Counted from the stretch's first letter, positions 25,928 through 35,280 are shown. The stretch: DNA of 61,277 nucleotides from an uncultured Porphyromonadaceae bacterium (GCA_900545915.1 URAV01000020.1:1-61277); one strand, 5' to 3'. Notes: generated by a model not told the origin, from the letters alone. Program-made: numbers and translations.

Positions 25928-26698
25928 TTATCTGATATTTTCTTTTAGTAATAATGTAATATCCGAATTTCCGGCGATGATTGAAATGCCTCTGTTATTC
26001 CGAAATGAAATTACTTTGCCTTGGGCTTCTTCTACCAGTAAAATGCCGGCGCAAACATCCCATAAATTCAGATTTAATTCCCAATAACCATCTAAATTCC
26101 CGGCTGCTACACAACATAAATCATACGCTGCAGAACCCATACGCCTGATTCCTCTTACTTTGGGTAAGATATGAACTATATTGGCTGAATTGTTATCCGG
26201 GTTAGTCCCATGATCGTATGGAAAACCTGTCGCGATGACAGATCGAGATAATTCTGTTTTATCGGAGACTTTCAATTTTTGTCCGTTTCTATAAGCTCCT
26301 TCACCTTTTATTGTAGTATAGAGTTCGTTTAAATAGGGAGCGTAAATAACTCCGATAATTGTCTCTTTTTTATATTGCAGCCCTATCGATACACAGAAAA
26401 CGGGTAATCCTTGGCTAAAATTCGTAGTGCCGTCTAAAGGATCTATGATCCAACAATAATCACTACCTTTTTCATGTATTCCGGTTTCTTCTCCTAACAT
26501 GTCGTGATCTGGAAAATGAGTGGCAAGTTGATCTTGGAAATATTGCTCGCAAGCTTTATCCGCTGCGGTTACGATATCAAAAATATTCGATTTGGTTTTT
26601 ATTGATAGATGACTTTTTCTGAAATATGAAAGCTGAATTTCTCCCATCATTTTAGCCCATTCTATCGCTTTTGTTTCTAATTCTTTCCAGTCGTTCAT
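25928..26698 (-). CDS. suhB: Inositol monophosphatase family protein
   Basis: Mg-dependent sugar-phosphate phosphatase, 256 residues, cytosolic. Signatures in order are GEETG, WIIDPLDGTTNFSQGLP (the DPLDGT metal site) and WDVCAGILLVEEAQGKV. The natural substrate could be inositol phosphate, a nucleotide 3'-phosphate (CysQ-like) or another sugar phosphate; sequence alone does not decide, and the symbol is by family similarity. It has its own terminator at 25801-25829, and the terminator of the Lrp gene lies just upstream. Confidence 0.88.
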   Translation of the reverse strand: MNDWKELETKAIEWAKMMGEIQLSYFRKSHLSIKTKSNIFDIVTAADKACEQYFQDQLATHFPDHDMLGEETGIHEKGSDYCWIIDPLDGTTNFSQGLPVFCVSIGLQYKKETIIGVIYAPYLNELYTTIKGEGAYRNGQKLKVSDKTELSRSVIATGFPYDHGTNPDNNSANIVHILPKVRGIRRMGSAAYDLCCVAAGNLDGYWELNLNLWDVCAGILLVEEAQGKVISFRNNRGISIIAGNSDITLLLKENIR

Positions 26699-26715
26699 GA
26701 TGAAACATTGATTAA

Positions 26716-26754
26716 AAAAATCCGCTATGCCTTTTTTTCTGGTATAGCGGATTT
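26716..26754 (-). terminator. Terminator after Lrp-type regulator
   Basis: AAATCCGCTATGCC (26718-26731) pairs with GGTATAGCGGATTT (26741-26754) with one G-T pair; on the reverse strand seven T follow. It lies just after the regulator's stop at 26777. Confidence 0.85.
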
Positions 26755-26776
26755 ATATGATTTTATCGTCATTTAG

Positions 26777-27259
26777 TTAGTCTTCCGATTCGTCTTCCAG
26801 ATCCTCGATCGGTAATTGTCGCTTGAATGCCTCTTTGAAAGAGATTAGAGATTCGGTTCTGGCTAAGCCTAAAGGCTGTAGTTTGGTATGGATTATTTTT
26901 AATAAATGGCTATTGTTGCGAGCATATAATTTGATAAACATATCGTATTGTCCTGTCGTATAATGGCATTCTACGACTTCGGGAATTTGTCGAAGTTTTT
27001 CCAGAACTTCTTTGAATTGTCCGGGATTTTGAAGATAAAGACCTATGTAAGCACATGTTTCGAACCCGATTTTATTGGAGTCGATTGTGTATTCCGATCC
27101 TTTAATGATTCCCAAGTTTGTCAATTTTTGTACCCGTTGATGAATTGCTGCTCCGGATACATTACACTCACGAGCTACTTCCAGAAACGGAATGCGGGCG
27201 TTGGATGCGATTAGTTTTAAGATTTTATAATCTAAACTATCTAATTGGTGGTGTCCCAT
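26777..27259 (-). CDS. Lrp/AsnC family transcriptional regulator
   Basis: DNA-binding regulator of 160 residues that usually senses amino acids. An N-terminal winged helix (LDYKILKLIASNARIPFLEVARECNVSGAAIHQRVQKL) is followed by the RAM ligand-binding domain (TCAYIGLYLQNPGQFKEVLEKL, VECHYTTGQYDMFIKLYARN). The C-terminus is acidic (EDLEDESED). A textbook Bacteroidetes promoter with both elements lies at 27298-27330. It is flanked by an M20 amidohydrolase gene, a possible target, but the separate promoters argue against an operon. Confidence 0.92.
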   Translation of the reverse strand: MGHHQLDSLDYKILKLIASNARIPFLEVARECNVSGAAIHQRVQKLTNLGIIKGSEYTIDSNKIGFETCAYIGLYLQNPGQFKEVLEKLRQIPEVVECHYTTGQYDMFIKLYARNNSHLLKIIHTKLQPLGLARTESLISFKEAFKRQLPIEDLEDESED

Positions 27260-27297
27260 TTATGTATGTACTTTAATTGATTTAAATGCAATTTTAT

Positions 27298-27330
27298 ACA
27301 AATGTATGGAAAATAGATTACATTTTCAAA
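27298..27330 (-). promoter_or_regulatory. Bacteroidetes promoter of Lrp gene, -33 and -7
   Basis: On the reverse strand TTTG (27327-27330), a 20-base spacer, and TACATTTGT (27298-27306): a perfect TTTG-N20-TAnnTTTGY, the best promoter in the Bacteroidales part. Confidence 0.75.
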
Positions 27331-27445
27331 TAAAAATGGAAGAAAAACGAATTTATTTTTGAAAATCGATCTTACAATTTTCTTTTTATAATATTTTGAT
27401 ATTCTGATTGTAACTTTAATGTTTTATCTGTAAAGAAACGGGCTC

Positions 27446-28633
27446 TTATGGTTTATTCAAGAAGCGGTATGCCAGCCATGATAATGTTTTTACTCCGGTT
27501 TTTAAGGCCGCTTCATCGATTAGGAAATACGGAGTATGCTGGCCTTGACATTCAGGGTTAGCAGATCCTTTTATTCCCAGTCTGAAAAATGTAGAGGGTA
27601 TAACATGTGAATAAAATGCGAAATCTTCAGAAGTCATCCGTTTTTCTAACGGAATCACGTGTTTCTCTCCTAATAGTTCTATTGCGTAGTTACGGGCTTC
27701 TTCTGTGATGTTCGTGTCATTTATAAGTGCAGGATACCCGTCTTTCATATCTATCTCGCAAGTACATCCATAGCTTTCGGTCGTTTGTTTGATTGTTTGC
27801 AGAATAAGAGATCTCAACTTCATCCTTTCTTTTTCTTCCATACATCTCAAAGTCCCGGATATTTGAACTTCTTGAGGAATGATGTTTGTTGCTCCGTCTG
27901 CAATGAAACGACCTATAGACAAGGTGGCCGGGATAAAAGGATTGCGTCTGCGGCTGATAATTTGTTGCAAAGATATTACGACTTGAGCTGCCGCCAGCAC
28001 CGTATCGTTCAGCAAATGAGGCATTGCTCCGTGTCCACCTTTCCCTTTTACCGTAATGTGAATCTCGTCTGCAGAAGCCATTATACATCCGTCACCGAAC
28101 GCTACTGTACCACAAGGTATTTCGGTATGGGTATGTAGTGCCATCATACATTCCGGGCAGATATTATCGAAAAGACCGTCCTGGAGCATTAACCGTGCTC
28201 CGCCCGGGTGACGTTCCTCTCCCGGTTGGAAGATGAGTAGCAATGTTCCGCCGAATTCTTTTTTTAATTTATTCATTACAAGAGCACTGCCTAATAAGCA
28301 GGCCGTGTGGGTATCATGTCCGCAAGCATGCATTACATGAGGTATTTTTGACCGATATTCGATCTTATTTTTTTCTTCTATTGGCAGAGCATCCATATCT
28401 GCACGGAGTCCGATAATGTGTTTACCTTCTTTCTCGCCTTCTATCCGAGCCAGAATTCCGTAGCCTCCTATTCGGTTACGATAAGAAATACCTTCTTTTT
28501 TCAATATTTCTTCGATAAAGAGAGACGTCTCTTTTTCTTGGAAAGAGAGTTCCGGATATTGGTGTAGATGTCGATATATCGATATGACATCTTTTTCGAT
28601 TTGGTCGCTGAGCCGGTTGATAATATTTTTCAT
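27446..28633 (-). CDS. M20 family amidohydrolase/peptidase
   Basis: Metal-dependent amidohydrolase of 395 residues, like N-acyl-amino-acid or hippurate hydrolases; probably cytosolic, as no signal is seen. The metal-site residues are visible: HACGHDTH around residue 105, QPGEE with the catalytic Glu, MALHTHTEIP, and a C-terminal TSEDFAFYS with the final His in IPSTFFRLG and GQHTPYF. The central segment (GKGGHGAMPHLLNDTV) is the dimerization domain. Its -7 promoter is at 28651-28659. The exact substrate is unknown. Confidence 0.9.
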   Translation of the reverse strand: MKNIINRLSDQIEKDVISIYRHLHQYPELSFQEKETSLFIEEILKKEGISYRNRIGGYGILARIEGEKEGKHIIGLRADMDALPIEEKNKIEYRSKIPHVMHACGHDTHTACLLGSALVMNKLKKEFGGTLLLIFQPGEERHPGGARLMLQDGLFDNICPECMMALHTHTEIPCGTVAFGDGCIMASADEIHITVKGKGGHGAMPHLLNDTVLAAAQVVISLQQIISRRRNPFIPATLSIGRFIADGATNIIPQEVQISGTLRCMEEKERMKLRSLILQTIKQTTESYGCTCEIDMKDGYPALINDTNITEEARNYAIELLGEKHVIPLEKRMTSEDFAFYSHVIPSTFFRLGIKGSANPECQGQHTPYFLIDEAALKTGVKTLSWLAYRFLNKP

Positions 28634-28650
28634 ATAAATATAAATGATTC

Positions 28651-28659
28651 ACAAACTTA
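28651..28659 (-). promoter_or_regulatory. Bacteroidetes -7 element of M20 gene
   Basis: TAAGTTTGT on the reverse strand, an exact TAnnTTTGY, 18 bases before the ATG at 28633. Confidence 0.45.
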
Positions 28660-28790
28660 CGTATTCTAATAATAAATAACGATACTTTTTCGTTATTCTT
28701 TTGTTACTTTTAATAAGATACGATGTGTTAAAATCGTTAGTTTAAAATATTAAAGGCATCTGAATTTTAGATTTATTTAGCCTTTTGTTC

Positions 28791-28799
28791 TATATTTGT
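28791..28799 (+). promoter_or_regulatory. Bacteroidetes -7 element of znuA
   Basis: TATATTTGT, an exact TAnnTTTGY, about 47 bases before the znuA ATG. No clear -33 element was found. Confidence 0.5.
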
Positions 28800-28845
28800 T
28801 TGAATTTTTGCATTTAGCAAAGATTTGTAACACAAAGGAAATAAA

Positions 28846-29718
28846 ATGAAACTATTTTATCCTATATGGATGGTTGTTCTTTTCTCTTGTTTATTATTCG
28901 TGTGTTCTTGTATTCGTCAACCAGAACAAAAGAGAATCGTGACCGTTACCATACAGCCTCAAAAATATTTTGCGGAAAAAATTGCTGGGGATAGGTTCGA
29001 TATCAATTGTATTGTACCTAATGGTAGTAATCCGGAAGCTTATGACCCTTCTCCTTCTCATTTGGTTCGCGTAGGGAAAAGTGTTGCCTATCTGAAGATC
29101 GGCTATATCGGTTTTGAAGTAGCTTGGCTTGATAAATTGGCGAAAAATAATCCGGAAATGAGAATTTATGATACTTCCGAAGGAGTGTCTTTATTGACCG
29201 GTACTCATGAGTGTCATGAAGAACCACATGCTCTGCATATGGAGAATATAGATCCTCATATATGGAGTTCTCCCAAAAGAGCCCGTATTATTGTGCAGAA
29301 TATGTATGATGCATTTATCGATATTGATCCTGACGGAAAAGAGTATTATACTAAAAATTATGAAAAGCTTGTAGCGGAGATAAACCGGATAGATACTTTG
29401 TTAACTAAGAAGCTTGTTCCCCATAAAGGAGAAATGTTTGCGATTTATCATCCGTCGCTTAGTTATTTGGCGCATGATTACGGTCTGCGCCAATTGAGTG
29501 TAGAGTTGAACGGAAAAGGCCCTTCGGCTTTTTATATGAAGAGAGCTATCGATACGGCACGTGAAAATAATGTTCATATCGTATTTATTCAGAAAGAGTT
29601 TAATATTAAACAAGCTCTTACATTTGCAGAGGAATTGAAAGGGAAAGTTGTTCAGATCGACCCTTTGAATTACGAGTGGGGAGAAGAATTAATTCATATC
29701 GCAGATGCTTTTGATTAG
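28846..29718 (+). CDS. znuA: Zinc/manganese ABC transporter substrate-binding lipoprotein
   Basis: Periplasmic metal-binding protein (cluster A-I) of 290 residues, anchored as a lipoprotein: the signal ends FVCSC with Cys20 or Cys22 as lipidation site. Conserved pieces are TIQPQKYFAEKIAGDRF with its downstream NPEAYDPSP, the metal-binding DPHIWSSPKRA, and IYHPSLSYLAHDYGL. A short His-rich loop (HECHEEPHALH) lies before the DPHIW motif, as in zinc-binding members. The last 14 bases overlap the start of the ATPase gene. Zinc is the likeliest metal, manganese possible. No permease gene accompanies the pair. Confidence 0.9.
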   Translation: MKLFYPIWMVVLFSCLLFVCSCIRQPEQKRIVTVTIQPQKYFAEKIAGDRFDINCIVPNGSNPEAYDPSPSHLVRVGKSVAYLKIGYIGFEVAWLDKLAKNNPEMRIYDTSEGVSLLTGTHECHEEPHALHMENIDPHIWSSPKRARIIVQNMYDAFIDIDPDGKEYYTKNYEKLVAEINRIDTLLTKKLVPHKGEMFAIYHPSLSYLAHDYGLRQLSVELNGKGPSAFYMKRAIDTARENNVHIVFIQKEFNIKQALTFAEELKGKVVQIDPLNYEWGEELIHIADAFD

Positions 29719-30382
29719 GGATAAACGAATCGAGGTTGCCGGGGTTTCGTTGCAATATGATCGTACTCCGGTTCTTGAAAATATCGATCTTACCGTTTAT
29801 GACAAGGATTTTTTGGCAATTACCGGTCCTAACGGGGGAGGAAAGACGACATTGTTGCGGATTATTCTTGGATTGTTGTCTCCTTTATCCGGTAAAGTTT
29901 TGTTTTATCGCGATGGATTGAAAGTCCCGTATTTGAATATGGGATATTTGCCACAAAAGAATACAATAGATTCGCGTTTCCCTCTTACTGTTTCGGAAGT
30001 TATTTTTTCGGGTTTGATGGGCGAAAAACGTTTTTTGAAACCATTTACACCAGAACAACGGTTGCGGGTAGAGGAAGCTTTGTCTCTTGTCGGGCTTGAG
30101 AAATTTGGAGAACGTCCTATCGGAAAACTTTCCGGAGGTCAAATGCAGCGTGCCTTGCTTGCAAGAGCTCTTGTTTCGCGTCCGGAAATTCTCTTGTTAG
30201 ACGAACCGTCGTCTTATGTCGATCAAGAATTTGAGGAACGTATGTATGAAATCTTTCGTGAAATTAATAAAACAACGACTGTTATTTTGGTATCACATGA
30301 ATTGAACAAGATGGAGGAGATGGCAACTCGTATAGTGCGGATTAATCGGTCTATTCGTGAGGTAAATAACCGGGAATTATGA
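29705..30382 (+). CDS. znuC: Metal ABC transporter ATP-binding protein
   Basis: ATPase subunit of 225 residues powering metal import. Walker A is GPNGGGKTT, the signature LSGGQMQRALLARAL, Walker B ILLLDEPSSYVD, and the switch His sits in VILVSHEL; all are intact. It overlaps znuA by 14 bases at the start and, at the other end, shares six bases with the converging dprA. A znuB-type membrane subunit would normally come next but is absent, so the permease must be encoded elsewhere for this importer to work. Confidence 0.93.
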   Translation: MLLIRDKRIEVAGVSLQYDRTPVLENIDLTVYDKDFLAITGPNGGGKTTLLRIILGLLSPLSGKVLFYRDGLKVPYLNMGYLPQKNTIDSRFPLTVSEVIFSGLMGEKRFLKPFTPEQRLRVEEALSLVGLEKFGERPIGKLSGGQMQRALLARALVSRPEILLLDEPSSYVDQEFEERMYEIFREINKTTTVILVSHELNKMEEMATRIVRINRSIREVNNREL

Positions 30383-31483
30383 TTTCCGGTATAACCCTCC
30401 GGGATATGGTCGGACAAGACCTTTGAATTCGAGTTCGAGAAGAGTTGCCAATACTTGAGATGCAGGCAGATTCCCGATGATTGTCAATTGATTTATATGG
30501 CATTCTCCTTTTTCCTCCAATATTTCCATCAATAATGTTTCGGTTTCGTTCAGCTCCGGAAAAAGAGATATTTGTTTCGGTTCTTTATTCGGGATGTCCC
30601 AACACATGGCATCGGCGATATCCCGAGCCGAAGTTACTAAGGCTGCCCGGTTGTTTCTTATTAACTGATTGCAACCTTTAGAATATTCATTCTGTATGTT
30701 TCCGGGCAGAGCGAATACATCCCGATGATAGCTTTCTGCAATTCCGGCAGTAATTAAAGAACCACCCTTTTCTGCTGATTCTATAATCAGTGTTGCATCC
30801 GACATTCCGGCAACTATTCGGTTACGGGCTACAAAATTCCCTTTATGTGTCGGATGCTGAGATGAATACTCAGTCAGTAATCCTCCGCAAGAAAGCATTT
30901 CTGCAGCAGTCTTTCTATGTGTAGCCGGGTATAAAGTATTCATTCCGTGAGCTAAAATGCCGATAGTTTGAAGCTTATTATTTAGAGCTTCTCGATGTGC
31001 GCATATATCTATTCCGTAAGCTAACCCGCTTACTATTATTAGGTCAGGAAACCATCTGGACAATTCTTGTAAGAGGGTTTTACAAAAGTCTCGTCCGTAA
31101 TTAGTCGCATGGCGAGTACCTACAATACTTATTATTTTAGAGGAATTCAGGTTTGCCGTACCTCTATAATATAACAATATCGGAGCATCGATACACTCAT
31201 TCAAACGGGCTGGATATTCAGAGTCGGAGAAGAATATAGGGACAATGTGATTTTTTTCAATAAAATCTATTTCTCTTTTAGCTGTTTCAATGGCTGTTTT
31301 TATGGAATCGTCATTAAAGACGGGTGTTTGCAGTTTGCATATATTCTGCAAGTTTTGTCCTTTTTCCTTAAATATTCCTGAAGCGCTGCCTATTGTATCC
31401 AGTAATGCCTTTGCCAGTAGCAAATTCATACCTTTAATGCGGGTCAAAGCGATCTGATATATTGTCTCTTCGCACAATGCCAT
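30377..31483 (-). CDS. dprA: DNA-processing protein DprA
   Basis: DprA binds incoming single-stranded DNA during transformation and loads RecA. The 368-residue product has an N-terminal helical domain, the Rossmann domain with ISIVGTRHATNYGR, SGLAYGIDICAHREAL, GILAHGMNTLYPATHR, RNRIVAGMSDATLIIE and GGSLITAGIAESYHRDVFALPG, and a C-terminal winged helix (GECHINQLTIIGNLPASQVLATLLELE). It is the last gene of the hflX-DUF4954-thioesterase-dprA operon (gaps 50, 13 and 13 bases) and converges with znuC, overlapping it by six bases. Confidence 0.95.
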   Translation of the reverse strand: MALCEETIYQIALTRIKGMNLLLAKALLDTIGSASGIFKEKGQNLQNICKLQTPVFNDDSIKTAIETAKREIDFIEKNHIVPIFFSDSEYPARLNECIDAPILLYYRGTANLNSSKIISIVGTRHATNYGRDFCKTLLQELSRWFPDLIIVSGLAYGIDICAHREALNNKLQTIGILAHGMNTLYPATHRKTAAEMLSCGGLLTEYSSQHPTHKGNFVARNRIVAGMSDATLIIESAEKGGSLITAGIAESYHRDVFALPGNIQNEYSKGCNQLIRNNRAALVTSARDIADAMCWDIPNKEPKQISLFPELNETETLLMEILEEKGECHINQLTIIGNLPASQVLATLLELEFKGLVRPYPGGLYRKS

Positions 31484-31496
31484 AACAATAAAGAGG

Positions 31497-31901
31497 TTAC
31501 AGATATTCCTTGAATAGTTTTTCTAATTCTTCTCCTCGACTGATACGTCCGTTTACGATACAGACAGTCTCCACTCGACTTTTGATGCAGAGCTTTTTGT
31601 CTGATCGGCGAAAAATGTCTTGATAAAAAACGAATTTTGCTCCTTCTTTTCGTAAAAAAAGCTTACAGGTAAACCAATCTTGACTTTTAAGCGAGGTTTT
31701 GTAGTCTATTTCTATACGGCAAACTACCGGTTCTATACCTTGTTTCCTCATATCGACAAAAGCAGTTCCTGTACTTTGCAGAAATTCATGTCGTGCATGT
31801 TCCAGATAGTGCTGGTAGTTTGCATTGTTGACGATACCTTGCATGTCGCACTCGTAGTCACGCACTTTCATTTCCAATTCAAAACAATATTTCTTTTCCA
31901 T
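31497..31901 (-). CDS. Acyl-CoA thioesterase, YbgC/4HBT type
   Basis: Hot-dog fold thioesterase of 134 residues. The family active-site region is clear: RDYECDMQGIVNNANYQHYLEHARHEF, with the Asp and following Asn/Tyr in the expected spacing; the second half gives a hot-dog strand (YQDIFRRSDKKLCIKSRVETVCI). It probably hydrolyses acyl-CoAs or acyl-ACP in the cytosol; chain length preference is not predictable. It lies 13 bases from both neighbours, DUF4954 upstream and dprA downstream, in one operon. Confidence 0.87.
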   Translation of the reverse strand: MEKKYCFELEMKVRDYECDMQGIVNNANYQHYLEHARHEFLQSTGTAFVDMRKQGIEPVVCRIEIDYKTSLKSQDWFTCKLFLRKEGAKFVFYQDIFRRSDKKLCIKSRVETVCIVNGRISRGEELEKLFKEYL

Positions 31902-31914
31902 TAAAAAGTTGATG

Positions 31915-33906
31915 CTAATTTATTAAATGGGCGATACGATCGATCAGTTCGTTTCCCAATTCTGTTTTTGCTTTAATATGTTCGTTTACGGTTTTTACAA
32001 AAGGATTATTCTCAAAAGCTCCTCTGACCTGTTCAAAATCGACATTTTTTTGTTGAGTATTTCCGTCTATTCCGAATCCGGTTTTTGCTGTCATTGAAAA
32101 TTCTTTTTTTGCATCGGCATATAACATCTCATCGAGGCTTACGACAGCATCTTTCCATATATTGACGATTTCCGTAATATCTTGTGCCGTTATTTGGTCG
32201 ATAGAACGGTGATACCATGATTGCATTACTTCATATGCCCATGCCCATTCTAAATCATAGTAGCGTTTATGCAGACTTATAAATGTTTGCTGTATCGGTT
32301 CGAGCGTTTTTATTTCTTCTGATTCTATTTGGCTGATGAGGCGGTCTATTTCTGATTTGGGAGCTATCAAACCCGAAAGATCCAGCCAATCTCCTGTCCC
32401 TATGTTATTGTCGGGACGTAATCGCTCTCTTATTTCTTCATCGCTTTTGAAACGGATGTTTTCCAAACGTTTGATTATAGAGTTCCCTAAAAATTTGTTG
32501 ATAGCTTTGGAGTATAAGTTAATACCCTTGACTAAAGATGTGTTTTTGATACAAGCGCTTTGATAGGAATACACTTCGGATGTTTCTCCCGAACTTTCCT
32601 GTAAATGGCGCAAAACTTCTATGGCTGTCAGCATTTTCTGTATCGTGTAAGGACTTAGTAGATTAAAATTCACCATGTCGAGGTGTTCCGGATCTTTCCG
32701 GTTATCTCGTTTCGGCCATTTTAGCGCATCCCGAATAGTTCCTACACTTTTCAAGTTTACTCCCGGTACGAGATATGATTCAGAACCTTTCTCAATAAGA
32801 TAAGAAAAAGGAAGTTTAGACGTGTCCGGATGTCGCACATGCCGACCCATGACAAGAGAAAAAGCTCCTATTTTAGCAGGCCAAAGAACATAAGAATCAC
32901 TTGTCGTTTTAGATCCTCTTTCTACGATACCTTGGTGAATAGGTCCGAGTTTATACATGTGGTTGCTTTGGTTAGAACCGCTTCCTGCATTCAGAAAAGA
33001 AAACATTCCGGCGATTAAAAGGCTCGACTTGTGCATCGATACGGTATAAGGGCCGGCAAAGATAGCACATGCTTCTCCGTTTTCTCCTTGACAATTACAG
33101 AAGAATAAAGAATCGTGTGCCGAAAAAAGATGAGAAAGATGACAAGCTTGTCCGATAAAACAACGCATCATGACAACACCGTCGCTGACATGTGCTCCGG
33201 AACTGATAATGAAATCTTCTGCCATTACATTATGCCCGATCACGACGGGATCGTTTTCGTTACTGTTGATAGTGCCGTTTTCCAGTCGTGAAGTCCCGTC
33301 GATGGTACAATAACTTCCGATACGGACATTTTTAATTGTTCCGGTATTTATGATAGTTACATGGTCTCCGATAGTTCCTGTTTCTGAGGCGTGATCTTCG
33401 GCATACGTGTCGATCATTTTTTTTAACTTCTCTATTAAGAGGGGGCGATGACGATATAAAGCTATGATATAAGCCAGATGAGCCGATAGTTTATCGTAAA
33501 TGGGAACTTCCCGTCCGCCTGTTTCGCTAAGTACAGAAACCTCTGTTCCGTTTCCGAATTTGCTTTTACCGTCAACTACCAGAATATTTACATTTTGGAT
33601 GAAACTGTCATTTCCTATTCGGTAATTGGCGATATAATTAGGTACGTTTTCGATTAACACATCATCTCCGATTTCGCAGTTATGTAAAGTCACGTGTCGC
33701 AATCCGGAATGTTTTTTTAATCCTCCATCTAATGTAAACTCTTTTTTGAAAGCACCTAATTTTATTTGACCCGAAAAACGGGTATGACATATATGATCGG
33801 GAATAAAGTCCTTTGTTACGGATATTGCCGACCAATCATCTGCCATGCAGTTCTGTCGTTTTAATTGCTCGATTTCTGTAATCGTTAATCCTCTGTAAGC
33901 TCCCAT
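31915..33906 (-). CDS. DUF4954 family protein, left-handed beta-helix
   Basis: A 663-residue cytosolic protein of unknown function found mainly in Bacteroidetes. The first two thirds carry hexapeptide-type repeats (IGDDVLIENV, IGNDSFIQNVNILVVDG, IGDHVTIINTG, IGSYCTIDGTSRLENG, IGHNVMAEDF), the mark of a left-handed parallel beta-helix as in nucleotidyl- and acyl-transferases; the rest is helical (around 430-663). The DUF4954 name is from memory of the family's length and repeats. It sits between hflX and a thioesterase, so a sugar- or lipid-related transferase role is only a guess. Confidence 0.8.
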   Translation of the reverse strand: MGAYRGLTITEIEQLKRQNCMADDWSAISVTKDFIPDHICHTRFSGQIKLGAFKKEFTLDGGLKKHSGLRHVTLHNCEIGDDVLIENVPNYIANYRIGNDSFIQNVNILVVDGKSKFGNGTEVSVLSETGGREVPIYDKLSAHLAYIIALYRHRPLLIEKLKKMIDTYAEDHASETGTIGDHVTIINTGTIKNVRIGSYCTIDGTSRLENGTINSNENDPVVIGHNVMAEDFIISSGAHVSDGVVMMRCFIGQACHLSHLFSAHDSLFFCNCQGENGEACAIFAGPYTVSMHKSSLLIAGMFSFLNAGSGSNQSNHMYKLGPIHQGIVERGSKTTSDSYVLWPAKIGAFSLVMGRHVRHPDTSKLPFSYLIEKGSESYLVPGVNLKSVGTIRDALKWPKRDNRKDPEHLDMVNFNLLSPYTIQKMLTAIEVLRHLQESSGETSEVYSYQSACIKNTSLVKGINLYSKAINKFLGNSIIKRLENIRFKSDEEIRERLRPDNNIGTGDWLDLSGLIAPKSEIDRLISQIESEEIKTLEPIQQTFISLHKRYYDLEWAWAYEVMQSWYHRSIDQITAQDITEIVNIWKDAVVSLDEMLYADAKKEFSMTAKTGFGIDGNTQQKNVDFEQVRGAFENNPFVKTVNEHIKAKTELGNELIDRIAHLIN

Positions 33907-33956
33907 TGTGTAGTGATGTATGAGTTGTATTTTAAAGTTTGTTTCTTTTTCAGAGC

Positions 33957-35186
33957 CTATATGTTTTCCTCTTCATCATATTTTTGAAAAAGGAAATCGT
34001 TATAAGGGAAACGGGTCACGTGTATCTCTTTAACACGTTCGTATAACAGTTTTTTTAGTTCTTCGATATTGTTTTTTTCTTTTGCCGATATGAAAATACA
34101 ATTTTCATTCATTTTGGCCATCCAAGTTTCTTTCAGCTCGTCTAACGAGATATTCTCTTTCGTTTTAGGCGATAGGTCATCCGGATCTTTTTCTACATAC
34201 GAAAATGCATCGATTTTGTTAAATACGATTATCATCGGTTTATCGGAAGAGTTACAAACTTCATGCAGCGTCTGATTTACGATTTCTATCTGTTCTTCGA
34301 AAGACGGATGTGAAATGTCAACGACATGCACTAATAAATCGGCATCCCGAACTTCGTCTAATGTAGATTTGAAAGATTCGACCAAATGAGTCGGAAGTTT
34401 CCGGATAAAACCTACTGTATCGGTCAATAAGAAAGGCAAGTTATCGATGATGACTTTTCGCACAGTCGTGTCTAAAGTTGCAAAAAGCTTGTTTTCAGCG
34501 AAAACTTCCGATTTACTGAGCAAGTTCATCAGAGTAGATTTCCCGACGTTTGTATATCCGACCAATGCGACACGCACCATTTTCCCTCTGTTTTTTCGTT
34601 GCATCTCTTTTTGTTTGTCTATTTGCTTCAGTTCTGTTTTTAATCGGGAAATTTTATCCAAAATAATTCGTCGGTCTGTTTCGATTTGGGTTTCACCCGG
34701 ACCTCGCATTCCGATACCTCCCCGTTGTCGCTCCAAGTGAGTCCATAACCGGGTCAGTCGAGGAAGAAGATATTGATATTGAGCCAGTTCTACTTGACTT
34801 TTTGCGTTGGCGGTTTGCGCTCTTTTTGCAAAAATGTCGAGGATAAGACTGGTGCGGTCTAATATTTTTACTTGAAGTTCTTTTTCTATATTTTTTAATT
34901 GTTTTGGAGACAGATCATCATCGAAAATAACGAGACCTATTTCATTTTCTTCGACATAATCCTTGATTTCTTGTAATTTCCCGGCTCCGACAAATGTTAC
35001 GGGATTTGGATATTCTAACCGTTGTAAAAATTTTTTGACCGGTTCTGCTCCCGCTGTTTCTGCCAAGAACGCTAACTCGTCCAGATACTCGTTCGCTTTT
35101 GTTTCGTTTTGAGTTTGGGTGATAATACCAACTAAGACCGTGCGTTCAGATTCTTGTTTAGTCAGGATAAATTCTTTCATTGACAA
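33957..35186 (-). CDS. hflX: GTPase HflX
   Basis: Ribosome-associated GTPase of 409 residues that rescues or splits stalled ribosomes. The N-terminal HflX domain contains GAGKLQEIKDYVEENEIGLVIFDDDL and the glycine-rich RQRGGIGMRGPGETQIETDRR stretch; the G domain shows GYTNVGKSTLMNLL, DTVGFIRKLPTHLVESF and NKID. It heads the operon that continues with DUF4954, thioesterase and dprA. A TAnnTTTGY element at 35203-35211 is its probable promoter. Confidence 0.95.
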   Translation of the reverse strand: MSMKEFILTKQESERTVLVGIITQTQNETKANEYLDELAFLAETAGAEPVKKFLQRLEYPNPVTFVGAGKLQEIKDYVEENEIGLVIFDDDLSPKQLKNIEKELQVKILDRTSLILDIFAKRAQTANAKSQVELAQYQYLLPRLTRLWTHLERQRGGIGMRGPGETQIETDRRIILDKISRLKTELKQIDKQKEMQRKNRGKMVRVALVGYTNVGKSTLMNLLSKSEVFAENKLFATLDTTVRKVIIDNLPFLLTDTVGFIRKLPTHLVESFKSTLDEVRDADLLVHVVDISHPSFEEQIEIVNQTLHEVCNSSDKPMIIVFNKIDAFSYVEKDPDDLSPKTKENISLDELKETWMAKMNENCIFISAKEKNNIEELKKLLYERVKEIHVTRFPYNDFLFQKYDEEENI

Positions 35187-35202
35187 TATTCTTATAGTTA
35201 TT

Positions 35203-35211
35203 GCAAATATA
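35203..35211 (-). promoter_or_regulatory. Bacteroidetes -7 element of hflX operon
   Basis: TATATTTGC on the reverse strand, an exact TAnnTTTGY, 17 bases before the hflX ATG. Confidence 0.5.
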
Positions 35212-35280
35212 ATGCAAATGGCTTATATTTTGTTCTTCTTGCAGTTATAAACTGTATATATCCTAATCTTATTGATAGAG

